From NCBI GenBank assembly GCA_005402585.1, contig BIFP01000048.1, forward strand, positions 186,001-250,000: a stretch of DNA of 64,000 nt, in the 5' to 3' direction. Source of the DNA: Micromonosporaceae bacterium KJ-029. GTDB taxonomy: Bacteria; Actinomycetota; Actinomycetes; Mycobacteriales; Micromonosporaceae. Made by a program: the position numbers and the translations under genes. Below are positions 42,777 to 52,002 of this stretch, piece by piece; position 1 is the stretch's first letter; each line of letters starts with the position of its first letter. The notes below the pieces were generated by a model. That model had not been told where the DNA came from and did not search any database. It saw only the letters and a list, made by a program, of their open reading frames with translations.

Positions 42777-43259
42777 ATGAACCACGAGCAGGCCGGCTGC
42801 TGCCGGTCCCGGCGAGCGTTGCTGGTCGGCACCGGCGCGGTGGGAGTGGCCGCGCTGACCGGTTGCCAGACGTACGGCGAGTCGGCCGCACCGCCTCCGC
42901 CACCCGCCGCCCCGACCACCGGTGATGCCGGCACGGCCGCCCCCGACGACGGTGCCGCCACGGGCGGTGGCGCGCCGGCGCTGGCCGCGGTCGCCGACAT
43001 CCCGGTCGGCGGCGGGAAGATCTTCGCCGACGCCGGCGTGGTGGTCACCCAGCCCACGGCGGGCACCATCAAGGCGTACTCCGCGACCTGCACCCACCAG
43101 GGGTGCACGGTCACCTCGGTCGCCGACGGCGCGATCGTCTGCGCCTGCCACAACAGCGTGTTCGACATCGCCGACGGCTCGGTGCGTAGTGGGCCGGCGA
43201 ACGCCCCACTGCCCGCCGCGAACGTCACCGTCGACGGGGACGCCATCCGACTGGCGTGA
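42777..43259 (+). CDS. Rieske [2Fe-2S] protein with Tat/lipoprotein signal
   Basis: 160 residues. S-R-R-A-L-L-V-G-T-G near the start resembles a twin-arginine signal, and A-L-T-G-C is a lipobox, so the protein is probably exported and anchored by a lipid. After a Pro/Ala/Gly-rich linker, the Rieske domain has C-T-H-Q-G-C and C-A-C-H-N-S-V-F, the two Cys-His pairs that bind the cluster. Third gene of the operon; a strong terminator follows. Confidence 0.93.
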   Translation: MNHEQAGCCRSRRALLVGTGAVGVAALTGCQTYGESAAPPPPPAAPTTGDAGTAAPDDGAATGGGAPALAAVADIPVGGGKIFADAGVVVTQPTAGTIKAYSATCTHQGCTVTSVADGAIVCACHNSVFDIADGSVRSGPANAPLPAANVTVDGDAIRLA

Positions 43260-43649
43260 ACCTGCGGCGGGTGTCGAAGTCACCGCCCCGGCCGGGACTT
43301 CGGTACCCGCCCTGACCCACGACGTGGGCGATGCGTACACGATGACGCGGCCCATCCCAGGCCCGGGCCGCGCGGGGCCGTCCGGTGTGGTGAGACGCCA
43401 CACCGGACGGCCCTACCTCTCGGCAACGGGGACGACCCGTGGAGATGGTCAAGACCAGGGCACGGCATCGGAGCACTCGATCAGGATGCATTCTTTACAG
43501 ATCCTCGAACTTCGATCATCCTCAGTCCGACGACCCATGGCCTGACCGCGCCTGGACCCGCAGTCGACCCCGGTCGGGTCGGGCGTCCCGCCCCGCCCAG
43601 GAAGGACCAGCAACTCACCAAAGCCATCTCGGCGAAAGAGGGTTCCGCA
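43260..43649. other. 390-bp intergenic region: terminator, otherwise no gene
   Basis: Apart from the hairpin at 43376-43412 nothing codes convincingly here. The right half should hold the promoter of the hexosaminidase; AT-richer text at about 43490-43520 is the likeliest place. Confidence 0.6.
43376..43412 (+). terminator. Terminator of the Rieske operon
   Basis: Perfect 15-bp arms GGCCGTCCGGTGTGG / CCACACCGGACGGCC, 7-nt loop, 117 nt after the Rieske stop. Confidence 0.85.
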
Positions 43650-45410
43650 ATGACCCACATCGCGCGTACGGCACGACCCACGTCCCGCCGCGTCGCCACC
43701 GCAGCCGGGCTCGCCCTCGCGGTCGTGCTGTCCACGGTCGCCGGCCAGCCGGCCGTTGCACAGGACGTACCGGCGACACCACCGCCGCTGATCCCCGCAC
43801 CTGTCTCGATGCAGACCACCGCCGAGGTGTTCACCCTCGCGCCGAACAGCAAGATCACGGTCGATCCGGGTGCGCCTGCCGCCGCACTCACCGAGGCGGA
43901 GAAGCTTGCCGAGTTCCTGCGCCCGGCGACCGGCTTCTCGCTCACGGTCGCCCGGCAGGGCTGGGGAGCGCAGCAGCGCAAGACCGCGCCCGGCAACAGT
44001 CCGCGAAACATCCACCTGTCACTCACCGGCGACGAGGACGTACTCGGGCCGGAAGGTTACACCCTCGATGCCTCTGGCCACGCCGTCCGTATCGCCGCCA
44101 CCACCGGGGAAGGACTCTTTCGTGGCGCGCAGACGCTGCGTCAGCTCCTTCCTTCGAAGATCGAAAGTGACGTGGTGCAGGCCGGACCATGGACGGTGCC
44201 GGGTATGCGGATCGTCGACTACCCGCGTTACGAGTGGCGCGGTGCCCACCTTGACGTGTCGCGCCACTTTCTCTCCGTCGCGGAGGTCAAGCGCTACCTC
44301 GACCTGCTGGCGCTTTACAAGGTCAACCGCTTCCACATGCACCTCTCGGACGACCAGGGCTGGCGGATCCAGATCGACAGCTGGCCCGACCTGACCCTCA
44401 TCGGTGGTAGCTCGCAGGTCGGCGGCGGAGTCGGTGGTTACTACACGAAGGCCGAATACACCGAGATCGTTCGGCATGCGGCGCGGTACCACATCGTCGT
44501 CGTTCCGGAGATCGACGTGCCGGGCCACACCAACGCCATCGAGGTCTCGTATCCCGAACTCAACTCCTGCCGACCCGGCAACCTCCCCTCCCACAAAGTC
44601 CGGCTCGGTGCGCCGTGGGCGAACCAGCCGCACTACACCGGCACCGCCGTGGGCTTCAGCTCACTGTGTGTCCACGACGAGATCACCTACGAGTTCATGG
44701 CCGACGTGATCCGCGAGATCTCGGAGCTCACCCCCGGGCCGTACTTCCACGTCGGCGGTGACGAGGCGGCCCAGACCCCGCTTGGTGACTACGTGATGTT
44801 CATGGACCGGGTGCGGGACATGGTCGCGGCCAATGGCAAGGTCATGATGGGCTGGGCGGAGATCGCCCGGGCCAACGCTCATCCTGGCGCCATCGCCCAG
44901 AACTGGTCCACCGCGACCGGCAGCGGCTCGGGCGGAAACCTCGCCCGAACGGCAGCCGCCAAGGGCATGAAGGTCGTCATGTCACCGGCCAACCGCGTCT
45001 ACGTCGACATGAAGTACGCCCCGGGCATACCGGCCAACCTCGGTCTCACCTGGGCGGGAACGGTCGAGGTGATGCAGTCCTACAACTGGAACCCGGGCAC
45101 CCACCTCACCGGCGTCACCGACGACAGCGTCATCGGCGTCGAAGCTCCGCTGTGGAGTGAGACCATCGTGAACATCTCCGACGCGGAGTACATGGCATAC
45201 CCGCGGATGGCCGGCGTCGCGGAGATCGGTTGGACACCGCAATCCGGACGCGACTGGAACGAGTACCGCCTCCGCCTGGCGGCTCAGGCCGATCGGTGGG
45301 AGGAGCTGAACATCAACTTCTACCGGTCGCCACAGGTGCCGTGGCCGTCGGCTCAGCCGAACTCGTTCTCGACCGTGCCCAGCGACCACGCACTCGCGAA
45401 CAACGGCTGA
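43650..45410 (+). CDS. GH20 beta-N-acetylhexosaminidase, secreted
   Basis: 586 residues. Signal peptide to about residue 35 (A-G-L-A-L-A-V-V-L-S-T-V-A-G). An alpha/beta N-terminal GH20 domain comes next, then the catalytic barrel: R-G-A-H-L-D-V-S-R-H-F near 190, F-H-M-H-L-S-D-D-Q-G-W near 225, and the catalytic Asp-Glu pair in H-V-G-G-D-E-A. It splits terminal GlcNAc from chitin oligomers outside the cell. An ATG with GGGTTCCGC-type weak ribosome site. Followed by a bidirectional terminator. Belongs to general saprophytic metabolism, not to the cluster. Confidence 0.95.
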   Translation: MTHIARTARPTSRRVATAAGLALAVVLSTVAGQPAVAQDVPATPPPLIPAPVSMQTTAEVFTLAPNSKITVDPGAPAAALTEAEKLAEFLRPATGFSLTVARQGWGAQQRKTAPGNSPRNIHLSLTGDEDVLGPEGYTLDASGHAVRIAATTGEGLFRGAQTLRQLLPSKIESDVVQAGPWTVPGMRIVDYPRYEWRGAHLDVSRHFLSVAEVKRYLDLLALYKVNRFHMHLSDDQGWRIQIDSWPDLTLIGGSSQVGGGVGGYYTKAEYTEIVRHAARYHIVVVPEIDVPGHTNAIEVSYPELNSCRPGNLPSHKVRLGAPWANQPHYTGTAVGFSSLCVHDEITYEFMADVIREISELTPGPYFHVGGDEAAQTPLGDYVMFMDRVRDMVAANGKVMMGWAEIARANAHPGAIAQNWSTATGSGSGGNLARTAAAKGMKVVMSPANRVYVDMKYAPGIPANLGLTWAGTVEVMQSYNWNPGTHLTGVTDDSVIGVEAPLWSETIVNISDAEYMAYPRMAGVAEIGWTPQSGRDWNEYRLRLAAQADRWEELNINFYRSPQVPWPSAQPNSFSTVPSDHALANNG

Positions 45411-45444
45411 GGCGGCGTCGCCTAAACAGTCAGATCGGACAAGA

Positions 45445-45482
45445 CGACATCCGGGCCGAGGCGGACCTCGGCCCGGATGTCG
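45445..45482. terminator. Bidirectional terminator, GH20 / cellulase remnant
   Basis: Perfect 16-bp arms CGACATCCGGGCCGAG / CTCGGCCCGGATGTCG with a 6-nt loop, between convergent ends. Confidence 0.85.
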
Positions 45483-45501
45483 TACGCGTCGGGTCGGTTC
45501 G

Positions 45502-46575
45502 TCAGGAGACAGTGCAGGTGAGGCTGGCCGGCGTGCCCGATCCGTTGCCGGTCAACCCGAAGGTGGTGCTGGTGCCGGGCGCCAGTTACCCGTTGTAGGG
45601 CTCGTTGCGCACCGTCACGGTCGAGCCGGAGGTGGTCAGCCGGCCGTTCCACAGTGACGAGACGGTGGTGCCGGCTGGCGCCGTCCAGCTGACCGTCCAG
45701 CCGGGTGGTGGCCGCCGTACCGCTGTTGCGCACGGTCACCTCCGCCTGGTAGCCACCTTGCCAGGAGTTGACCACCCGGTACGTCGCGGCGCAGCCCTGG
45801 TCACCGCCGCCGCCACCGGCCGGGGTGGTCAGGGTGAGCGGCGGCGAGGCGGCCGAGACGTTGCCGGCGGCGTCCCGCGCCCGCACCGTGAACGTGTAGC
45901 TGGTCGAGGCGGTGAGGTTGGTGGCCCGGTAGGTGGTGCCGGAGACCGTGCCGACCACGGTTGCCGCGCCGCTGCCGGTGGCCCGCAGCACCTCGTACGC
46001 GGTGACCCCGACGTTGTCGGTCGACGCGGCCCAGTTCAGGGTCGCGGCCGTGGCGGTGACGTCGGTGGCGGTGGGCCGGCCCGGCGCGGTCGGCGCGGTG
46101 GTGTCGCCGGGGCCGGGGCCACCGGCGTACCGCTCGGCGAGGCTGATGCCGGTGGTGGAGTTCGCCCCGCCGAGGCGCACCTGGTGGTCGAGGCCGACGA
46201 ACTTGCCGTTGTGCTGCCAGAGCGCCGGCTTGAGGATCTGGTTGTACTTCATCTCGTCCCACGTGGTCCAGTCATCGCGCAGCAGGCCACCGGTGTCGCC
46301 GGAGTTGGGGTTGAGGCACCAGAAGGTGTGGTGGATGCCGTTCTCGACCATCAGGTCGCGCAGCGCGGCCATCCACCGGTCCTGCCGGGCGTCCTGACCG
46401 AGCCGCCCGCCCCACTCGCCGATCAGCAGCGGCGCGATGTTCTGCTCGTGGATGTAGAACCAGTTCGGCCGCCACACGTCGTTGGTCAGCGAGGTCTTGT
46501 CGAAGTTGCCGGCGAACCAGGGCTGCTCGTACACCAGCGGCCCGTAGTCGTGCTTCCAGTTGGAGGGCGTGATCC
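45502..46575 (-). pseudogene. Broken GH5 cellulase-FN3-CBM2
   Basis: The minus strand keeps the C-terminal half of a GH5 endoglucanase. It has the nucleophile motif L-L-I-G-E-W-G-G and [15 protein letters not shown], but no upstream N-E-P acid/base half. An FN3 domain (about 45830-46070) and a cellulose-binding CBM2 ([13 protein letters not shown]) follow. The CBM2 has one extra C near 45705 that shifts the frame (the T-G-W-T-V-S-W-T block is readable only in another frame) and a TAA in the E-P-Y-N-G block near 45594. The 5' end is lost at about 46565-46575, where unrelated sequence joins. It cannot make an active enzyme. Confidence 0.88.
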
Positions 46576-46751
46576 GCGCGGCCGAGTTCCGCGCCGGCCG
46601 GTGGCGCAACGGATACCTCTACAGCCGGCTGCGCGACGACCCGTCCCCGCTCGCCCCACTCGGTTGACGCACCGGATCCGGGCAGCGGGCGCGGCAGACC
46701 GGTCAGCGGACCGCAGGTGGCCCGCTGACCGGTCGTGCGGCCAGGTCGGGG

Positions 46752-47777
46752 TCAGCCGCCGTTGACCGGCCGGAAGGCCCGGACGGAGTGCCGCGCCCGC
46801 GCCGCACGGTTGGTGATCGGGCCGACGGCGTCGAACATCGTCCGTCCGAGAACCGCGTGTGCCCGCACGCTGGATGGGTACCGCCGTAGTTGTCCAGGTC
46901 ACCGAGGGAGTCGGCGAACAACGCGTAGGTCAGCGTCGGCGCGCCGGTCGCGTCAAACATGATGCCGGCCTCGTGCCGGGCCGCACCACGCTCGTCGTAG
47001 TCCGCGCCGTACTTGGTGGCGACCCGGCTGCGCTCCGCCGAGGACATGTCGCGGCGGATCCCGTCGTGGTAACCGTTGATCCAGCGTAGGATGCCGAGCA
47101 GGAAGTCGCTGGACCGGGTGGACAGCAGGGTCTTGTCGGCCAGCCGCCACAGCAGGTCGTGGGTCTCCCGTGGGGTGGTCACCCCGAGGAAGAACCGGTT
47201 GGGGTTGGCGACCGGCTCGACCCGGGTGTGCCTGAAGCCCTTGGCCGCGAGGATCTTTGATTTCCAGGGCGGGCACCACCCGGCCGCACATCCGCACCGC
47301 CGTGTTGTCGGAGACGAGCAGCATCGCGGTGAGGAAGTTCGCCACCGTGACCTCGTCGCCCCAGACGGTCTGCAGGAAGTAGATGCCGCTGCCGCCGAGG
47401 ATGAGGTCGGCGGTGAGATCGAGACGCTGGTCGAGCGACAGCTCGCCACGGTCGATCTTGCCCATGACCGCCACCGCGACCGCGAGCTTCTGCACGCTGT
47501 ACCCGTGCATCACCCGGTCGGCATCGTCCTCCACCACTACATTCAGCGCGCCGGCGGCGTCGACCATCGCGATGTGCGAGTGCCAGACACCGCCCGCCCG
47601 CGCCTTCTGCTGCCGGTAGGTACGCCGGATCAGCTCGTGTGGTCCGGCCGAGCCCGGTCCGCTGCCGGCCGGCGCCGATCCGCCGGGCGCGGCGGCAGCG
47701 CTGCCTGGTGCCGCCACCAGCGCTGCCGCTGCCGCCCCGATCCCGATCGCGGCCCGACGGCTCATCTGCTTGGCCAA
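46752..47777 (-). pseudogene. Class A beta-lactamase-like serine hydrolase, two frameshifts
   Basis: A Tat-like signal (S-R-R-A-A-I-G-I-G) starts the protein at a TTG (47777, GGGAG upstream) or ATG (47765). The S-V-Q-K-L motif (SxxK) and S-D-N (in L-V-S-D-N-T-A) are present in the first frame. The frame shifts near 47263 (after A-L-E-I) into K-I-L-A-A-K-G-F, runs to N-Y-G-G-T-H-P, and shifts again near 46880 into V-R-A-H-A-V-L-G-R. Both shifts are needed to recover a full-length family member of about 340 residues. Decay or sequencing errors are the two explanations. Confidence 0.85.
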
Positions 47778-47984
47778 TGCGACTCCCTTGGTCTCGATGG
47801 AACCGGCGAGGGCCGGTACCGGACACGCCCTGCCATACCGTCTCATTGGCGCCGTCCGGCAATCCATCATGGACGACGAGGCGCCACCTCGCCGGCCTGA
47901 CCGAGCCGGCGCCGGCCGCCACCCGGCGTGAGGGTGGTCATAACGGGTGGACGCCGCCCCGGCACCGGCTGCTAGCCTCGGCGG

Positions 47985-48118
47985 CAGGTCATGAGTGCCA
48001 GCGCCAAGCCCCGGCTCGCTGGCCGGCAACCCTCCTCCGCGCAGGGGTGCCCCGGGTGAGGACCAGGCACCGGAGCAACCCCCGGTGCAAGCGTGGCCTG
48101 GTTTCCCAGGTCATCACG
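47985..48118 (+). promoter_or_regulatory. SAM-IV riboswitch
   Basis: The aptamer core has the actinobacterial SAM-IV pattern. P1 is GGTC (47987)/GACC (48061), followed by ATGAGTGCCAGCG, AAGCCCCGGCTCGCTGGCCGGCAACCC-type text (in two blocks) and GGGGTGCCCCGGGTGA. The extra GGCACCGG/CCGGTGC stem downstream is characteristic of SAM-IV over SAM-I. It lies 270 nt upstream of an amino-acid ABC importer, with a leader peptide gene between. Binding SAM should lower expression of the importer. A -10-like TAGCCT is at 47973. Confidence 0.85.
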
Positions 48119-48133
48119 ACCTTGAGGAGAACC

Positions 48134-48235
48134 ATGTCGCACCGCAGTCGACCCGCTCCCGTCGCCGCCCGCCCGGGCCTGACCCGGCGCCGGCACGTCG
48201 ACATGATGCGGGTCTGCAGCGCCGCGTGTAGCTGA
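48134..48235 (+). CDS. Cysteine-type leader peptide
   Basis: 33 residues with GAGGAG just upstream. The C-terminal half, R-R-R-H-V-D-M-M-R-V-C-S-A-A-C-S, matches the conserved actinobacterial leader peptide pattern (R-x-H-V-D-L-x-R-V-x-S-A-x-C) found before sulfur-metabolism genes. Two cysteines lie near the end, so ribosome stalling at low charged tRNA-Cys could change folding of the following hairpin(s). It sits between a SAM riboswitch and the importer, so cysteine and SAM may both be sensed. Too short for usual gene callers. Confidence 0.82.
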   Translation: MSHRSRPAPVAARPGLTRRRHVDMMRVCSAACS

Positions 48236-48313
48236 CCGCGCCGCTGCCGGTAACCGCGGCAACCCGGTTCCGGTAACCGTACCCTCCCGATCTTCCTGAC
48301 CGATTCATCCCAG

Positions 48314-48335
48314 CGGTCCGCCCCACGGCGGACCG
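48314..48335 (+). promoter_or_regulatory. Hairpin between leader peptide and importer
   Basis: Perfect 9-bp arms CGGTCCGCC / GGCGGACCG with a 4-nt loop, 78 nt after the leader peptide stop. There is no U tract, so an attenuator role is plausible but unproved. Confidence 0.5.
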
Positions 48336-48382
48336 TCGGTGCGGCACGCCTGTGCCCGCCGCCGCTCAACCAGGAGACACCT

Positions 48383-49237
48383 GTGCGATTCCTTCCTGCC
48401 CTGACCCGGGCCGCCGCCGTCGGCGTCGTCGCCCTCCTCGGCGCCACCACCCTCACCGCCTGCGGCTCGGACTCCGCCGGCAGCGCCGACAACCCGTACA
48501 ACCTGCTCCAGGCCGGGGTGCTACGGGCCGGCACACTCACCGACGCGCCGCCGAACGTCTACCTCAAGGACGGCAAGTTCACCGGCTTCGACAACGACCT
48601 GCTCGTCGCCGCCGCCGACAAGATCGGGCTGAAGGTGGAGTTCGTCGGCACCGACTTCTCCGCCCTGCTCGCCCAGGTGAACACCCGCAAGTTCGACATC
48701 GGCAGCTCCTCGATCACCATCACCGAGGCGCGGAAGAAGACCGTCGACTTCGGCAACGGCTACGACTTCGGCTACTTCGGCCTCGACGTGCCCGCCGGCT
48801 CGTCGCTGAGCAGCTTCGACGAGCTGCCCGGCAAGCGGGTCGTGGTCGTGCAGGGCACCGTCCAGGACGACTACGCCACCGGTAAGGGCCTCGACCCGGT
48901 GCGGGTGCCCGACTACAACGGTGCGATCAACCAGCTCAAGGCGGGCACCGCGGACGCCTGGATCGCTCCCGCCGAGATCGGCGACAAGAGCGCCGCGGAC
49001 AGCGGCGGCAAGATCACAGTGGCGGCGAAGCTGCTCAGCCCGGCCCCGACCGCGTACGCCTTCGCGAAGGGCAACGACGCGCTGCGCGAGGCGCTGGACA
49101 AGGCCCTCGACGAGGTGATCGCCGACGGCACCTGGACCCGCCTGCAGGAGCAGTACTACCCGGGCCGCCCGATCCCGGCCGACTTCACCCCGGGCAGCGG
49201 CAACACGGTGGCGCCGTCGGCGTCGGCCGCCTCCTGA
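48383..49237 (+). CDS. Amino-acid ABC importer, substrate-binding lipoprotein
   Basis: 284 residues, family 3 solute-binding protein. Signal peptide with lipobox L-T-A-C near residue 28; G-F-D-N-D-L and D-I-G-S-S-S-I-T-I-T-E-A-R motifs of polar amino acid binders. GTG start. The SAM-IV riboswitch and cysteine leader upstream point to cystine, cysteine or methionine as substrate; a methionine-type (MetQ) fold is not seen, so a TcyA-like cystine binder is preferred. It is followed by a permease after 35 nt. Confidence 0.88.
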   Translation: MRFLPALTRAAAVGVVALLGATTLTACGSDSAGSADNPYNLLQAGVLRAGTLTDAPPNVYLKDGKFTGFDNDLLVAAADKIGLKVEFVGTDFSALLAQVNTRKFDIGSSSITITEARKKTVDFGNGYDFGYFGLDVPAGSSLSSFDELPGKRVVVVQGTVQDDYATGKGLDPVRVPDYNGAINQLKAGTADAWIAPAEIGDKSAADSGGKITVAAKLLSPAPTAYAFAKGNDALREALDKALDEVIADGTWTRLQEQYYPGRPIPADFTPGSGNTVAPSASAAS

Positions 49238-49272
49238 GGTAGGACGACGAGCGAGCAGGGCGGAGGTTGACC

Positions 49273-50052
49273 GTGGATCCGTTGCGCACCCTGTGGGAGA
49301 CGTTCTTCGACTGGGAGTCGATGCGCGAGGCGCTACCCGAGATGATCACCGTCGGGTTGCCGAACACGCTGATCCTGGCCGTCACCGCCGCCCTGTTCGG
49401 CTCGGCGCTGGGCATCCTGCTCGCCGTCGCGGGTATCTCGCGTACCCGCTGGTTGCGCTGGCCGGCCCGGGTCTACACCGACGTGTTCCGGGGGCTGCCG
49501 GCGGCGGCGACGATCCTGCTGATCGGGGTCGGTCTGGCGCCGCTGGGCATGCAGGTGTGGGGACCCAACCCGTACCCGCTGGGGATCCTGGCGCTGTCGC
49601 TGATCGCGGCGGCGTACATCGGGGAGATCTTCCGCTCCGGCATCCAGTCGGTGGAGGCCACCCAGCTGGAGGCGGCCCGCGCGCTGGGATTCTCCTGGGG
49701 CGAGGCGATGCGGGTCGTGATCATCCCGCAGGGCATCCGCCGGATCCTGCCGGCCTGGGTGAACCAGCTGATCGCCCTGATCAAGGATTCCAGCCTGGTC
49801 TACTTCCTCGGCCTGCTGGCCAGCCAGCGGGAGCTGTTCCGGATCGGGCAGGACTACGCGGCCAACACCGGCAACCAGTCGGCGCTGCTGCTGGCCGGGC
49901 TGTTCTACCTGGCGCTGACCGTGCCGCTGACGCACGTCGTCAACTGGATCGACCGGCGGCTGCGGCACGGCCGGCCGGCGACCGGGCCGGCCGGCGACGA
50001 ACCCGACGACCTCGACCTGGCGCTGCCCGGCGCCGCCGGAGGTAACCGATGA
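49273..50052 (+). CDS. Amino-acid ABC importer, permease
   Basis: 259 residues, HisMQ-type permease with five TM segments. The [13 protein letters not shown] motif binds the ATPase. GTG 49273 (GGAGG six nt upstream) is preferred to TTG 49267, which touches the Shine-Dalgarno. It overlaps the ATPase gene by 4 nt. Confidence 0.9.
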   Translation: MDPLRTLWETFFDWESMREALPEMITVGLPNTLILAVTAALFGSALGILLAVAGISRTRWLRWPARVYTDVFRGLPAAATILLIGVGLAPLGMQVWGPNPYPLGILALSLIAAAYIGEIFRSGIQSVEATQLEAARALGFSWGEAMRVVIIPQGIRRILPAWVNQLIALIKDSSLVYFLGLLASQRELFRIGQDYAANTGNQSALLLAGLFYLALTVPLTHVVNWIDRRLRHGRPATGPAGDEPDDLDLALPGAAGGNR

Positions 50053-50780
50053 ACACCTCGGTCAGTCTGAGCCTGCGGGACGTACACCTCGCCTTCGGGC
50101 GCAACCAGGTGCTGCGCGGGGTGGACCTGGACGTCGCCAGGGGCGCCACCGCCTGCGTGATCGGCCCGTCGGGCTCGGGCAAGTCCACCCTGCTGCGGAC
50201 GGTCAACCGGCTGCTGGAGCCGGACCGCGGCGACGTACTGCTGGACGGGCGCAGCGTGCTGCGCGACGACCCGGACGCCCTGCGGCAGCGGGTCGGCATG
50301 GTGTTCCAGCAGTTCAACCTCTTCCCGCACATGAGCGTGCTGCGCAACATCACCCTCGCCCTGCGGCGGATCCGCAAGCTCGGCGAGGACGAGGCGGTCG
50401 CGGTGGCCCGTACCCACCTGGACCGGGTGGGGCTTGCCGCGAAGGCCGACGCCCGACCGGCGCACCTGTCCGGCGGGCAGCAGCAGCGGGTGGCCATCGC
50501 CCGCGCCCTGGCCATGCAGCCGCAGGTGATGCTCTTCGACGAGGCCACCTCGGCGCTGGACCCGGAACTGGTCAAGGGCGTACTGGCGTTGATGGCGGAC
50601 CTGTCCGCGCAGGGCATGACCATGGTGGTGGTGACCCACGAGATGGGGTTCGCCCGCGAGGTCGCCGACACCGTCGCCTTCATGGACGCCGGTGTGGTGC
50701 TGGAGGCCGGTGAACCGGCGGCGGTCTTCGAAGCGGCGCAGCACCCACGCCTGCGCCGCTTCCTCTCCCAGGTGCTTTGA
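50049..50780 (+). CDS. Amino-acid ABC importer, ATPase
   Basis: 243 residues. Walker [10 protein letters not shown], signature L-S-G-G-Q-Q-Q-R, Walker B V-M-L-F-D-E-A and the H-loop V-T-H-E are intact; GlnQ/TcyN-like. ATG overlaps the permease stop. Last gene of the riboswitch-controlled operon. Confidence 0.93.
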   Translation: MNTSVSLSLRDVHLAFGRNQVLRGVDLDVARGATACVIGPSGSGKSTLLRTVNRLLEPDRGDVLLDGRSVLRDDPDALRQRVGMVFQQFNLFPHMSVLRNITLALRRIRKLGEDEAVAVARTHLDRVGLAAKADARPAHLSGGQQQRVAIARALAMQPQVMLFDEATSALDPELVKGVLALMADLSAQGMTMVVVTHEMGFAREVADTVAFMDAGVVLEAGEPAAVFEAAQHPRLRRFLSQVL

Positions 50781-50837
50781 GGTGGCGCCGGCCGGCGTGG
50801 GCGGCGACAATTGCAAGGACCCGTCTGAGGGAGAGCA

Positions 50838-51260
50838 GTGGCCGACGTCGCTCCGATGGATCTTGTCGTTCTCGCTGACGATGAGGGGAACAGCGTCCGC
50901 ATCAAGGTCCTTGGCCCGGAACCGACATGGTCGGCCGGACTCGCGGGCGAGATCATCGTTGAGACTCCTTTTGTGAGTGGCCGCACCAACCTGATCCTGA
51001 GTGCCTCGAAGTTGCAGGCCTGGGGCAACGCGCTGGACAGCCTCGACGCCGGGCAGGACATCGCATGGATGAAGATGGACAGAGGGCCTTCCGTCTTCAT
51101 CCAGCTCACCGGGGATCGGGACTGCCCGGAAGTGGTCGTGGAAGACGAGTCGTATTCCATGGTCACGGTCCGCGTTCCCATCGTTCTGCCCGAGGACTGG
51201 ATTGCGAGCCACCGGCGACGCCTCCGCGCCCTGACGGATTCCTGGACGCCGCCCCAGTGA
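50838..51260 (+). CDS. DUF5959-like protein
   Basis: 140 residues, cytoplasmic, acidic, with a block L-A-D-D-E-G-N-S-V-R-I-K-V typical of actinobacterial DUF5959 members. No catalytic residues recognised. GTG start with GGGAGAG six nt upstream. 57 nt after the ATPase, probably its own unit. Function unknown. Confidence 0.72.
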   Translation: MADVAPMDLVVLADDEGNSVRIKVLGPEPTWSAGLAGEIIVETPFVSGRTNLILSASKLQAWGNALDSLDAGQDIAWMKMDRGPSVFIQLTGDRDCPEVVVEDESYSMVTVRVPIVLPEDWIASHRRRLRALTDSWTPPQ

Positions 51261-52002
51261 GGGTAGACCGGAGCTTCAGTTTGTTAGAGCGTGATCAAGC
51301 GGTCGTGATGCCCGAAACGCCTGCGGGCGGCGGTCGGCCCGGTTGCGTCTCGTGCCCGCTCGCGCCCGCTGCGTGCCATGGTTACTGGCCCATGGATGGC
51401 CCATGCCGGCCTCCGGATTAGTAGAAGGTCGCGGACTGCTGGTCGCCTGGTCAGCCCGTCCGTAGTTGCCGGGCAGGGTCGGCGTTGGTCGGCAGTCTTG
51501 GCTGTACGGCCGACCGTCGGGTACCACCACCCATGACCGCCTCATGGTCAGACAGCAGATGGCCCTGCGGCTCGTCGCCGCCTTCGTGGTCGGCGTTGTG
51601 CTTGCGGCTTCGGTGTCAGCCAGCTGCGAGACTCGCGTGATCAGCGGGAGCGGAACGCTGTGGTCGCACTCCTATCGTTTCCTGCATCGGCCGACTTCGG
51701 AGGCTCCTCCTCCTCGCAGGGGTCGGTCCAACTGAACGGGAGGCCGATACTGGTCAACGCCGGCCCGCGCGGGTTCTGAGCGCGAGTAGCGGTCCCGACT
51801 GGGCGGGAGTCTGGGTCCCGGCATCATCCGGCGGGTTTCATTGGGCGTGGGTTAGGGACCCGCCCTGGTCGTGGGTGTCGAGCTGGCACGCCCGCGAGCG
51901 AGCGCAGGTTCGTCCAGACCGACGACTTCAACGAGACGGGGCGCGTGTACCTCGAGCTCGTCCGCCTGGGTCGACGCCGTAGCGGCGTTAGACTCGCCGG
52001 CT
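51261..52002. other. 742-bp gap with decayed sequence
   Basis: No intact gene recognised. A 63-residue frame at 51544-51735 begins with a hydrophobic, signal-like stretch (M-A-L-R-L-V-A-A-F-V-V-G-V-V-L-A) but lacks a ribosome site. Near 51893-52000 a frame reading R-R-F-V-Q-T-D-D-F-N-E-T-G-R-V-Y looks like a protein C-terminal fragment of unknown family. Taken together this is probably remnant DNA. Confidence 0.5.

Noticed and set aside
51276-51545. An 89-codon minus-strand frame in the 51.3-52 kb gap
   Set aside because: Low-complexity composition and no Shine-Dalgarno; considered chance.
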